Source of the DNA: Afipia sp. 1NLS2
GTDB lineage: Bacteria > Pseudomonadota > Alphaproteobacteria > Rhizobiales > Xanthobacteraceae
Assembly: GCF_000178995.1 (NCBI RefSeq)
Contig: NZ_ADVZ01000002.1
Span: 496,001 to 560,000, forward strand
Length of the DNA stretch: 64,000 nt
Reading direction: 5' to 3'
How positions within the stretch are numbered: position 1 is the stretch's first letter; every line of letters starts with the position of its first letter. Under the pieces are notes generated by a model that saw only the letters and a list, made by a program, of their open reading frames with translations, was not told the origin of the DNA and made no database searches. Of this stretch, positions 27,094 through 35,285 are shown piece by piece. The translations under genes and the position numbers were made by a program.

Positions 27094-27491
27094 GGCTCCG
27101 GCAGATCCCCAAGATTTCAAATTCACAAGTGGTGCGGTTAGGGGTGAAATTGCAATGCAGCATCTTTGTGGCAATGCGATAAAACGCCGCCTTATCCGCT
27201 GCGACATATGGAATCAGCCGCGGGTTAAGCGAAGATAAAGTGCCCGTGCGATCGCAGATTAAATACGCGACAGATTCCTTGCATGTGATGCAGCGATTTG
27301 CCGATCATTGAAGACAAACCAAACATGCGAGAGCGATTCCGAATACAGCAAAGCCAGATCATTGCGCAGGAAACGGGGTCTGCTTGCCGAATATTGTGTT
27401 CAAGCCTGCGAATGATTGGCGTCAGCAAATATCCGCGTTGATCGGTCGCAGTTGTTCCCGTAAGCACGCAAGAACAAATCCGCGTGGTTCC
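27094..27491. other. Divergent intergenic region between RND adaptor and CDF genes, about 400 nt
   Basis: I see no credible gene. It should carry the promoters of the efflux operon and of the metal exporter. A short dyad TGCAT-GTG-ATGCA (27280-27292) and a direct repeat of GCAATGC (around 27150 and 27172) are the only structures noticed; neither is a recognised operator. Confidence 0.35.
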
Positions 27492-28385
27492 ATGGGCACA
27501 CCCCTCAAATTAGCAGCCAGCAGCATCGCAGTCGGCTGTCTCGTGCTGGCGTTGAAATACGTCGCCTATCTCCTCACCGGCAGCGTGGCGCTTTATTCTG
27601 ACGCCTTAGAGAGCGTCATCAACGTGGCAACTGCGGTGGCGGCGTTCATCGCCGTGCGTGTCAGCGCGGCGCCGCCCGACGCCAATCATCCCTACGGTCA
27701 CCAGAAGGCCGAATATTTTTCCGCCATTGTCGAAGGCGTGCTGATTCTCATCGCAGCAGTAGCAATTTTCTATGCAGCCTATCATGGAATCCTGAAGCCA
27801 CGCCCGCTCGAAGCGCCTGCCAAGGGTTTGCTGATCAATGCGGCCGCGAGCGGCATCAACGCTGCATGGTATTTCGTTCTGCTCAAATCCGGACGGCGGC
27901 ATCGCTCGCCGGCCCTGATCGCCGACGCCGAACATCTGTGGACCGACGTCGTCACCTCAATCGGTGTCCTGATCGGCGTCGCGCTGGTGTGGCTGACCGA
28001 TCAACCGATACTCGACCCGGTCATCGCCGCACTGGTCGCGGTCAACATCCTCTGGACCGGTTGGAAGCTGATGCGCTCCTCGATCGGAGGATTGATGGAC
28101 GAAGTCGTGCCAGAGGAAACGCTCACCAAGATTCGCGAAATCATTTCCTCCCATGCCGAAGGCGCGCTGGAGGCGCATGATCTCCGCACGCGTCAGGCCG
28201 GCCGGGCGATCTTCATCGATTTTCATCTTGTCGTGTCCGGCAGCATGACGGTGTCTGAATCGCACGAATTGTGCGACCGGATCGAAACCGCGCTGCGGAA
28301 GGAGATTTACGACATCATGATTTCGATTCACGTCGAGCCCGAGGAGAAAGCCAAACACCCGGGCGGCGTGCCGGTCGTCGGGTAA
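27492..28385 (+). CDS. Cation diffusion facilitator family transporter
   Basis: 297 aa from the ATG at 27492. CDF proteins export divalent metals (Zn, Fe, Co, Mn or Cd) by proton antiport. Six helices are predicted; helix 2 carries the metal-site pattern ALYSDALESVINV (the x-x-S/D-x2-D type, here SDALE) with HPYGHQKAEYFSAI after it, and helix 5 has DAEHLWTDVVTSIGV with the paired H and D residues. The cytoplasmic C-terminal domain (VHDLRTRQAG-like segment AHDLRTRQAGRAIFIDFHLVV) matches the dimerisation domain. Metal specificity cannot be read reliably. Confidence 0.9.
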   Translation: MGTPLKLAASSIAVGCLVLALKYVAYLLTGSVALYSDALESVINVATAVAAFIAVRVSAAPPDANHPYGHQKAEYFSAIVEGVLILIAAVAIFYAAYHGILKPRPLEAPAKGLLINAAASGINAAWYFVLLKSGRRHRSPALIADAEHLWTDVVTSIGVLIGVALVWLTDQPILDPVIAALVAVNILWTGWKLMRSSIGGLMDEVVPEETLTKIREIISSHAEGALEAHDLRTRQAGRAIFIDFHLVVSGSMTVSESHELCDRIETALRKEIYDIMISIHVEPEEKAKHPGGVPVVG

Positions 28386-28396
28386 CCCGGCGCCTG

Positions 28397-28885
28397 TTAT
28401 TCGAAATTCATGTCTACGCACTTGAGAACCGGCGAGGAAATCCCGGTCGCAAGTTCGATACAGGCCCTGACCTTGCGCGTCGAAACATCAGCCGCCCAGA
28501 TCGCCGTGCCGCCGCTACCGAAGAACGCGTTTGTGTTTGGCGGCTCGGTTTCGACCGCATCGAAATCATAGTTGGAATTTTCGGAAAACACCTTCGTCCT
28601 GAGCCGGCAAGTGCCGCTTTCATCCGTTCCAATAATCTTCGAGATATCGCGCGTCACCGACACTTGTGCCTCACAGCGATAGAATTCCGAGGTCACCGTG
28701 TTGAACAGGTATGCGTAGGACTTGCATGCGATCACCTGCCGTTTTCCCGGCATCAAAATCTTGCTGCAGGAAATGCGATGATTGTGACTGAGTCTGAACG
28801 TGGCATCCGCATGTGCCGCCGCCGGTAGTGTCAGCGCGCCCGCGACGGCAGCGGCTGCAAGTATCCTCGCTCCATACGACATCAT
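28397..28885 (-). CDS. Secreted protein of unknown function
   Basis: 162 aa from the ATG at 28885, which has GGAG six bases upstream; an ATG at 28909 has none. A signal peptide (ILAAAAVAGALTLPAAAHA) is followed by a mature domain with five cysteines spaced for two disulfides (ISC, IAC, YRC, TCRL, ACIE, LKC). It ends VLKCVDMNFE. I do not recognise the family. It lies 4 nt downstream of the DUF6537-like gene and is the last gene of the five-gene cyclic nucleotide group, so co-transcription is likely but functional linkage is not shown. Confidence 0.7.
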   Translation of the reverse strand: MMSYGARILAAAAVAGALTLPAAAHADATFRLSHNHRISCSKILMPGKRQVIACKSYAYLFNTVTSEFYRCEAQVSVTRDISKIIGTDESGTCRLRTKVFSENSNYDFDAVETEPPNTNAFFGSGGTAIWAADVSTRKVRACIELATGISSPVLKCVDMNFE

Positions 28886-28913
28886 CGACGCTCCGGAATG
28901 GTGTGACATGGCA

Positions 28914-29789
28914 CTACGCCGTTTGGAGTTGCAAAGGTTGAGACGCTATCAGGCGATCAATCTGACCTTGCAGCACCAAAGGCTCGGGACGATCAGCCGC
29001 AGCGTGTAAAACGACTCGCAATGCCGCCGCAAGATCGATCGGCGCAATGGCTCCGTCGCAGACTGGTTTGACGAGACAATCCACAATCACATTCCAGTTT
29101 GCGATACCTCGATGGTAGTCCGCTCCCGATCCGCTGATGATATCCGCGGTCTGCACCATCCCCATCACGGCTTCCGGCTGGGAAGCCCGAACGCGGTCAA
29201 TCATGTGCAACCATCGTTCGACCCATGCGTTTTCAGTCTTCGCGCGGCGCGAATAGGTTCGCGCATATCGAAGCAACGCCCAGGCTTCGGTCCAGTGCCG
29301 TTTCCATCCGGCCTGAGATGAGAACTTCAATACAACCGCCCGCTGCGAAAGACGCAGATAGGCCATCACTTGAAGCGCCGTATCGGCAGCATTTGGCGGC
29401 AGCATTCCGGCAAAATCGCAAAGGCAGAATGACACGCGGCGGGTTGGGGATACACTACCTTCCCCGCCATCCGCCAAAGCTGCCTGCGCGATGCTGGGTG
29501 GATCGGCATAGCGCATCCGCTCCTCCATGCGGGAAGCGACAGATGCGAGAAATGCACACGGCGCCTTGTCCGATCCGGCATACCGGCCAACCCGGTTGAG
29601 ATACACAAGCGCGTAGTCGGGATCCTGATAAGCCATCAGTGAAGTGACTGCGTGCCGGACTATGTCTCTGGTGTCCGGCGGCAAAAATGGAGCAAGCTCG
29701 GCCAAACGCTTTTCCGCAACCCATGGCTTGCGGGACGCTTCGCCGAGATAGCGTTCTTTCAGCAGCCTGAAATCGACAGGCAGTTTCAT
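28914..29789 (-). CDS. Stand-alone DUF6537-like protein
   Basis: 291 aa, mostly helical, no signal or membrane segment. Two stretches resemble the DUF6537 domain found at the C-terminus of indolepyruvate ferredoxin oxidoreductases: LMAYQDPDYALVYLNRV (about 51-67) and the SGSGADYHRGIANWNVIVD region (about 222-240), which aligns with the KGYGDTHxRGxxN pattern. The oxidoreductase catalytic domains are absent. Here it is encoded with a cyclic-nucleotide-binding protein (ATGA overlap upstream). It ends in TAG. The family assignment is from memory of the motif and needs a profile search; the role is unknown. Confidence 0.6.
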   Translation of the reverse strand: MKLPVDFRLLKERYLGEASRKPWVAEKRLAELAPFLPPDTRDIVRHAVTSLMAYQDPDYALVYLNRVGRYAGSDKAPCAFLASVASRMEERMRYADPPSIAQAALADGGEGSVSPTRRVSFCLCDFAGMLPPNAADTALQVMAYLRLSQRAVVLKFSSQAGWKRHWTEAWALLRYARTYSRRAKTENAWVERWLHMIDRVRASQPEAVMGMVQTADIISGSGADYHRGIANWNVIVDCLVKPVCDGAIAPIDLAAALRVVLHAAADRPEPLVLQGQIDRLIASQPLQLQTA

Positions 29790-30451
29790 GACGCCGATTT
29801 TCCGCTCAATGCTGCGACCTGCGCCTCAAGCTTGCCGACATTCTGAAACAGTCGCGCGCTCACCAGCCGCAGGAAATAAAATCCGAATTCGGGATTCTGG
29901 ACGTAAAGTTCTTCCACCTTTTGATAGGTGACACTGAGAACGAGGCCCTTCTCCACGCACTCCAGCGTCTGCGTGCGCTCGTTGTCCGGGGACAGCATCC
30001 CGAATTCGCCGACGATGGAGCCCACCGGCAATTCGATGCCGGATTCCACGAGCCGGAACCGGCCGCTGACGATGTAGAACATCTCCGTCGCCCGCTCGTG
30101 CTTGTAGAACAGCACCTCGCCCGGCTGGCAGTGACGCTCCGTCATGAACGGTTTCAGCCAGTTCATCGACAGATTTCCACTCACCGAGCGCTTCACGTTG
30201 CGAACCAGCACCAGCATTTCGCGCAAACGATAGACATTCAACGGCAGCAAGATCATGTGCAGCGCAACGATCGGATAGTTTCGATGCGACATGGCATAGA
30301 TAATGAACACCACGTTCGTGATGATCCCGACGACGCGCAGCGGGATCATCGTGCGCATGGTGTAACCGGCGACAACGAATGCCGATGCGATCAGGCCGCC
30401 TGCACCGGAGGCCAGCCCTGACATGTCTGAAGCGACACCTGATATATCCAT
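29786..30451 (-). CDS. Membrane protein with CRP-like cyclic-nucleotide-binding domain
   Basis: 221 aa. Three hydrophobic helices at about 17-33, 37-54 and 60-77 are followed by a basic linker and a cNMP-binding domain at about 97-190. The phosphate-binding cassette reads GEFGMLSPDNERTQTLEC, keeping the Glu and Arg (R159) that contact the cyclic phosphate and ribose in CAP. There is no DNA-binding helix-turn-helix and no catalytic domain, so it is a membrane-bound sensor or effector. The plan, three helices then a CNB domain, is like that of Popeye-domain proteins, though homology is not shown. Encoded between a MBL hydrolase and the DUF6537-like gene. Confidence 0.85.
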   Translation of the reverse strand: MDISGVASDMSGLASGAGGLIASAFVVAGYTMRTMIPLRVVGIITNVVFIIYAMSHRNYPIVALHMILLPLNVYRLREMLVLVRNVKRSVSGNLSMNWLKPFMTERHCQPGEVLFYKHERATEMFYIVSGRFRLVESGIELPVGSIVGEFGMLSPDNERTQTLECVEKGLVLSVTYQKVEELYVQNPEFGFYFLRLVSARLFQNVGKLEAQVAALSGKSAS

Positions 30452-30545
30452 GAGCCACCCAGCCCTTTGTCTTCGACAACGCGCGATCGGTTCGAAGCCG
30501 ATCTCACCAAATTAAAGCCAATTCCAATCCCGGCCGGATCAGACC

Positions 30546-31370
30546 TCACAGTCCGATCGACTGACCTTCCCGCACGACCACCGTTCCAGGGCGCACGCGC
30601 GACGCCTCGGCGGCGATCCGGTCGAGAGTATCGTCATCATGCTCGGGGGCGTGGTGAAACAGGCACAACGTCTTCACCCCGGCGGCATCGGCGAATGCGG
30701 CGTTCTGCTGCCAACTTGCATGACCCCAGCCCGCATATTTCGCCAGCTCGCTGTCGGTATAGGTGGCGTCCATGACAAGACAATCGGCGCCCTTCGCCAG
30801 CGCAAGCATCGCAGGCGCGACCTCGGCATCCATGGCCGTATCCGTCATGTAGCAGAACGAACGACCCACAAATTCCAGCCGATAGCCGGTCGCGCCGCCC
30901 GGGTGATCGAGCGCGGCCGTGCGAAGAACGATGCCCGGACGGGGCGTCAGCACATCGCCACGCGCGAAATCATGAAACCCTATCTCAGCCTGAAATTGAT
31001 CGAGGCCGATCGGAAACAGCGGAAAGCTCATATACCTGTCGAGCGCGGCGCGAAGTCCACCCACCTCTTTCAAACCTGCTGCCCATAACCGAAGACGATT
31101 GCCTTTCTCGAACGCCGGCAGAAAAAACGGCAACCCGATCAGATGATCGATATGCAGATGACTGAAAAATAGGTCGCTCTCACCGGATTGCCCCAGGAGC
31201 GCCTCACCAAGTCCGCGAAGGCCGGAGCCGGCATCGAAGATCAACCGGTTCTCGCCGCAAAGGACTTCGACACACGACGTATTGCCGCCATAACGCACCG
31301 TGTCTGGCCCCGGGCAGGCGACGCTGCCGCGAACACCCCAGAATTTGATCGTGATTGAATCTGACATCAT
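30546..31370 (-). CDS. MBL-fold metallohydrolase, candidate cyclic nucleotide phosphodiesterase
   Basis: 274 aa from the ATG at 31370 (a TTG at 31373 and an ATG at 31367 are alternatives). It has the FWGVRGSVACPG and YGGNTSCVEV N-terminal motifs, then the metal site SHLHIDHLIG (H-x-H-x-D-H, about 72-81), then MTDTAMD and FHHAPEHDDD. This branch of the metallo-beta-lactamase fold includes phosphodiesterases that cut cyclic or linear phosphodiesters. Because it sits 63 nt downstream of a class III cyclase gene and 94 nt upstream of a CNB-domain gene in one direction, hydrolysis of the cyclic nucleotide is a reasonable hypothesis. The sequence does not prove substrate. Confidence 0.85.
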   Translation of the reverse strand: MMSDSITIKFWGVRGSVACPGPDTVRYGGNTSCVEVLCGENRLIFDAGSGLRGLGEALLGQSGESDLFFSHLHIDHLIGLPFFLPAFEKGNRLRLWAAGLKEVGGLRAALDRYMSFPLFPIGLDQFQAEIGFHDFARGDVLTPRPGIVLRTAALDHPGGATGYRLEFVGRSFCYMTDTAMDAEVAPAMLALAKGADCLVMDATYTDSELAKYAGWGHASWQQNAAFADAAGVKTLCLFHHAPEHDDDTLDRIAAEASRVRPGTVVVREGQSIGL

Positions 31371-31436
31371 CAACAGGCTCGAACGAAAGAATGGATCATA
31401 TCGAAACGGTGCCGCATGGGCTCGCGGTTTCTGGGT

Positions 31437-33674
31437 CTATTTCATTGTCATTGCATAAACGCCATTCCAATCGGGCGGCGGCGGTGCCGTTCTGAAAGCA
31501 CCGATCCGCCCGGCATAGAGGGCGAACAACGTCTTTAAACGGTTGTCATCGTCAAGCGCCCGCGCCTTTTCCATCGCATTCAACGCGCCGTCCCAGTCTC
31601 GGCTGCGATAGCGCCAGATCATATCGATGGTGTGGTTGCGCAACCTCTGAAAGCGCTCCGAATTGGCGAGATCGGCCCGGCCGAGAATGGCGTAGATCAC
31701 CTCCGGCTCCTGTTTGCCCTTCACGGTGACAAGATCCATCTCGAGAATCGCCAGTCTCTCTTGCGCGGCCAGCGCGGTCTTCGAGCCAACAATGATCGGC
31801 AGGCCATAGGTCGCCGACTGGCTTTCCAGCCGCGAGGCAAGGTTCACGCTGTCGCCGAGCACCGAATAGTCGAACCGCAGGCTGGACCCCATATTACCGA
31901 CCACGCAGAGGCCGGTATTGAGACCGATACCGACATTCAGCGGCATGAACGGCTTGCCCTGCTCAGCAGCCTCCTTCGCACGCCTTGCATTCAGATCGTC
32001 CACCTCGTTCAGCATGTCGAGCGCCGCCTCGCAGGCGTTGATGGCATGCTCCGCATCGTCGAGCGGCGCGTTCCAGAACGCCATAATGGCATCGCCCATA
32101 TACTTGTCGATGGTGCCCTTGCGCTCAATGATGGCATCGGTCAGCGGCGTCAGCAGGCGGTTCATCAGCGATGTCAGCCCTTGCGGATCGTGCCGAAAAG
32201 ATTCCGAGATCGTCGTGAAGCCGCGCACATCGCTGAACATCACCGTCATCTCGCGCTCCTCGCCGCCGAGCACCAGCCGCTCCGGCGCCTGCGCCAGTTG
32301 CTCCACCAGAGCCGGCGACAGATATTGCCCGAAGGCCGAGCGGATGCGGCGACGCTGCGCCTGTTCGCGCACGTAACCGTTGAATACCAGCGTCAGATAG
32401 ACGGCCGTGCTCGCAAGCAATGGGAAGGTGAAATCGACCAGCAGCCTCTCGCGCACGAACAGGTACCAAGACGTGCCCGCGAGCAAGGCCGCAACCGCGC
32501 CGCCCAACAGCAGCAGCGAGACAGGGGTGAGCACCGGCGCGAGCCAGACGATCAGAAGCCCGAACAGAATGGCGGCAACGATTTCCGCGCCGAACGCATA
32601 GTTGGGCTGTGACAGGACGGAATCCGTCAATACGTTTTCCAGCACCTGCGCATGAATTTCGACACCGGGCATGACGCGATCCAGCGGCGTCGTCTTGGTA
32701 TCGAGCAGCCCTATGGCTGACGTGCCGATAATCACCAGCTTGCGCGAGAACACGTCGCTGCCCGCCTTGCCGTCGAGAACATCTGTCGCAGAGACATAAC
32801 GGGCCGGATCGTGCCTGCCAAAATAGACCCAGAGCTGGCCGTTGCGGTCGGTCGGAATCTCAAATCCCGGTACGCCCACGCTTTTCACACCAGCCTCGTC
32901 CGACTTCACGAGGAGCGTGTCCGCCTTCACCGCCACCCGCAACATGTCGAAGGTCAGCGAAGGCATCAGGTCACCCTGCGCCATCATAATGAGAGGGATG
33001 CGCCGGACGATGCCGTCGCGTTCGGTGCGAATTGTGAAAAGCCCGCGCCCCGGGGCCGCCTGCTCCAGAACCGGGATATTGCGCAACCGTCCCGGGAAGT
33101 TCAGCAGATAGGGCGAAGGATCGCCACCGAGCGTGGCAAGACCGAGCGGCGGCGGAGCGGCGGCGGGTACCAGTGTCAGGTACGGCAACCCGGATTCGCC
33201 AAGCACCGCGGGCGAGCGGCGCAGCGCTTCAGCAAAAATCTGATCATTATCCGGCAAGCTCTTGAGTTGTGTGCGTATCGCTTCGTCGAGACCGCGGAAG
33301 CTTTCCACCGCACGAGATGGCGACAGCCGGTCGGGCTCCGCGAATACGATATCGAAGGCGATCACGGCCGCGCCCGCCTCCGTCAGCCGCGACACCAGAT
33401 CGGCCACGCGGGTGCGCGGCCATGGCCACTGGCCAAACCGCGCAAGGCTCGCCTCATCGAGATCGACGATCACGACAGGCCGCTCGACGGCCTTCCGTGG
33501 CTTAAGGATTTGGTAGAGGTCAAAAACTCTTAGCCGTAGTTCTTCAAGCGGCACGGGATCGATCGCGCGAAGGCCGACGATAGCCGCCAGCAGACCGAGG
33601 CACAAAATCCGGGCGTAACCAAACCGGCGGGCGAGCCAAAAGGGACGCCGGAGGAGGCTTCTTGAAAGGGACAT
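31437..33674 (-). CDS. CHASE2-domain class III adenylate/guanylate cyclase
   Basis: 745 aa from the ATG at 33674; no strong ribosome site is seen and the frame is open another 34 codons. One N-terminal helix (about 22-38), an extracytoplasmic CHASE2 sensor (about 40-330, with VVIVDLDEASLARFGQWPWPR), three helices (about 345-425) and a cytoplasmic class III cyclase domain (about 465-650). Metal-binding Asp occurs in MFSDVRGFT; the substrate-selecting pair appears as Lys in DKYMGDAIMAFW and Asp in FDYSVLGDSVNLASRLE, as in adenylate cyclases. The Asn and Arg of NLASR, needed for catalysis, are present. It should convert an external signal to cAMP (or cGMP). It is the first gene of the module. 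Confidence 0.92.
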   Translation of the reverse strand: MSLSRSLLRRPFWLARRFGYARILCLGLLAAIVGLRAIDPVPLEELRLRVFDLYQILKPRKAVERPVVIVDLDEASLARFGQWPWPRTRVADLVSRLTEAGAAVIAFDIVFAEPDRLSPSRAVESFRGLDEAIRTQLKSLPDNDQIFAEALRRSPAVLGESGLPYLTLVPAAAPPPLGLATLGGDPSPYLLNFPGRLRNIPVLEQAAPGRGLFTIRTERDGIVRRIPLIMMAQGDLMPSLTFDMLRVAVKADTLLVKSDEAGVKSVGVPGFEIPTDRNGQLWVYFGRHDPARYVSATDVLDGKAGSDVFSRKLVIIGTSAIGLLDTKTTPLDRVMPGVEIHAQVLENVLTDSVLSQPNYAFGAEIVAAILFGLLIVWLAPVLTPVSLLLLGGAVAALLAGTSWYLFVRERLLVDFTFPLLASTAVYLTLVFNGYVREQAQRRRIRSAFGQYLSPALVEQLAQAPERLVLGGEEREMTVMFSDVRGFTTISESFRHDPQGLTSLMNRLLTPLTDAIIERKGTIDKYMGDAIMAFWNAPLDDAEHAINACEAALDMLNEVDDLNARRAKEAAEQGKPFMPLNVGIGLNTGLCVVGNMGSSLRFDYSVLGDSVNLASRLESQSATYGLPIIVGSKTALAAQERLAILEMDLVTVKGKQEPEVIYAILGRADLANSERFQRLRNHTIDMIWRYRSRDWDGALNAMEKARALDDDNRLKTLFALYAGRIGAFRTAPPPPDWNGVYAMTMK

Positions 33675-33841
33675 GGCGGCGAACGTCAGGTTCCCGGTTG
33701 CTGAAAGCCCGCCGGCTGGCGCGCGGCCCGATATTGTCCGGTTCCCGCGACGAAATCCACCGGCCCGGTGCCACACGGCACGCCAAAACCTCGCTTCCGA
33801 GACCCGGAAGCCGGTCGATTACTCAAGGCCCAGGCGCTACC

Positions 33842-34039
33842 TCACGCCTTCGACATGTTGCGGACCATTTCGATCGCGATGGCGATACCGGCGGCGATCA
33901 GAACCCAATGGGGGTTATCGCAAAGTATCGTGCCCTGCCGGCAGACCTCATATGACCAGGTCCAGCCCGAATTCTGCGTAGCGCCCGCGAAATAAAACAG
34001 GCCGCTTGCACCTAACAAACCGAGAATCAGCACAAACAT
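33842..34039 (-). CDS. Tiny two-span membrane protein, unknown
   Basis: 65 aa from the ATG at 34039 with CGGAG eight bases upstream. Two hydrophobic helices (FVLILGLLGASGLFYFAGA at the start and VLIAAGIAIAIEMV near the end) flank a polar loop with two cysteines (EVCRQGTILCDNPHW). It lies upstream of the cyclase gene in the same direction, 167 nt before it. Function unknown; the helices and ribosome site support it being real. Confidence 0.55.
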   Translation of the reverse strand: MFVLILGLLGASGLFYFAGATQNSGWTWSYEVCRQGTILCDNPHWVLIAAGIAIAIEMVRNMSKA

Positions 34040-34191
34040 CGGGAATCTCCGTGTTGTTGCCGGTAGTCTCGGTGCCGAGACGTAAATCAAGGCTTGCGGT
34101 GATCTCCGAAACAAAGGGGCATCCTGGATTTTAACGATCCCGGTTCCGGAACAGAACCCGCCCGGCCCCGTTCCCTTCCGGGGAGATGACC

Positions 34192-34416
34192 ATGGCAACC
34201 CGTGCACAACGCTTGGCGGAATTCGGCGAGCAAGGCACGCCGCCTGCGGGCGCGCCGGTACAGGTCCTGTGCGAAGACAAAAGCGGTACTTACCAGCTTC
34301 CTTTCACCTGCCGCTGGATCGGAAGCGGCTGGGAAAACTGCGAATCCGGCGACCCGGTCGAGGCCCGCGTCGTGGGATGGCGCTGGCCGGCGGACACCGG
34401 CAAACGCCACAATTGA
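34192..34416 (+). CDS. Small soluble protein, unknown
   Basis: 74 aa. The ATG at 34192 has GGGAG at six bases, better placed than the ATG at 34186. The chain (for example VQVLCEDKSGTYQLPFTCRW, GWENCESGD, VVGWRW) has three cysteines and is rich in W and G, and ends WPADTGKRHN. Short proteins with this look are conserved as hypotheticals in Bradyrhizobiaceae. The gene diverges from the two-span protein gene and runs toward the RraA-fold gene. Confidence 0.6.
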   Translation: MATRAQRLAEFGEQGTPPAGAPVQVLCEDKSGTYQLPFTCRWIGSGWENCESGDPVEARVVGWRWPADTGKRHN

Positions 34417-34432
34417 AGGCAGATTTTAGGGC

Positions 34433-35140
34433 TTACTTCTGCGTCTTCTTCCATGCCTCATAACGCGCCTTGGTATCCGCGTTCATCGGGTACAGCCCCG
34501 GCAGCGACGCACCCTGCTGGACCTCGTTCACGATCCACGCCTCGACCCGCTCCTGCTCCTCGCCCTGCTCCAGGATCAATGGAAGGAACGCTTGCGGAAT
34601 CACCACCGCACCATCTTCATCGGCCACGATGATGTCGTCGGGGAACACCGCGACGCCGCCGCAGCCGATTGGTTCGCCCCAATTCACAAAGGTGAGACCC
34701 GCAACCGAAGGCGGCGCGGCCGCGCCGTCACACCAGACCGGAAGCCCAGTGCCCAGAACGCCCTCGACATCTCGCATCACGCCGTCGGTGACGAGCGCGG
34801 TGACGCCCCGCTTCGCCATGCGCATACACAGGATGTCGCCGAAGATACCGGCATCGGTGACGCCCATTGCATCGACCACCGCAATGCAGCCTTCCGGCAT
34901 CGCCTCGATGGCGGTGCGGGTGGAAATCGGTTTCGACCACGATTCCGGCGTCGCAAGATCCTCCCGCGCAGGAACAAAGCGCAGAGTGAAGGCAGGGCCG
35001 ACCAACCGCTTCTGCCCTGGCCGCAACGGGCGCGTGCCCCGCATCCAGACATTCCGCAGACCCTTCTTCAGGAGCACGGTGGTGATGGTGGCGGTGGAAA
35101 TACGTTGCAACAGTTGAACGGTCTCGGCGGGCAGCGACAT
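34433..35140 (-). CDS. RraA-fold protein (RraA / HMG aldolase-like family)
   Basis: 235 aa from the ATG at 35140 (MSLPAETV); an ATG at 35173 would add 11 residues. The RraA-like fold is recognised by ARE and TPxS segments, by CIAVVDAMGVTDAGIFGDILCMRMAKRGV and ALVTDGVMRDVEGV (the Asp and Gly-rich metal site, D-G-x-x-R-D), and by GGVAVFPDDIIVADEDGAVVIP. Family members include RNase E inhibitors and 4-hydroxy-4-methyl-2-oxoglutarate aldolases; the conserved DGxxRD is the aldolase metal site. In this context an aldolase or related lyase is more likely than an RNase regulator. It is divergent from pxpB. Confidence 0.8.
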   Translation of the reverse strand: MSLPAETVQLLQRISTATITTVLLKKGLRNVWMRGTRPLRPGQKRLVGPAFTLRFVPAREDLATPESWSKPISTRTAIEAMPEGCIAVVDAMGVTDAGIFGDILCMRMAKRGVTALVTDGVMRDVEGVLGTGLPVWCDGAAAPPSVAGLTFVNWGEPIGCGGVAVFPDDIIVADEDGAVVIPQAFLPLILEQGEEQERVEAWIVNEVQQGASLPGLYPMNADTKARYEAWKKTQK

Positions 35141-35285
35141 CGGCTGGAAATCCTTTGCAAGAAGAGGCGACATGTTGCGGAGCGATCCGCTTGCGTCAAG
35201 CACGCCTCTCGACGAATGCTTGGGCGAATCTTCTCTCGCGAATAAAGCTCTGGACGCCATCAGCCCGTCCCGGCATCGTTTGTCC

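Noticed and set aside
31632-32612. 326-codon open frame opposite the cyclase gene
   Set aside because: Antisense shadow, very rich in R, Q and H, without domain features.
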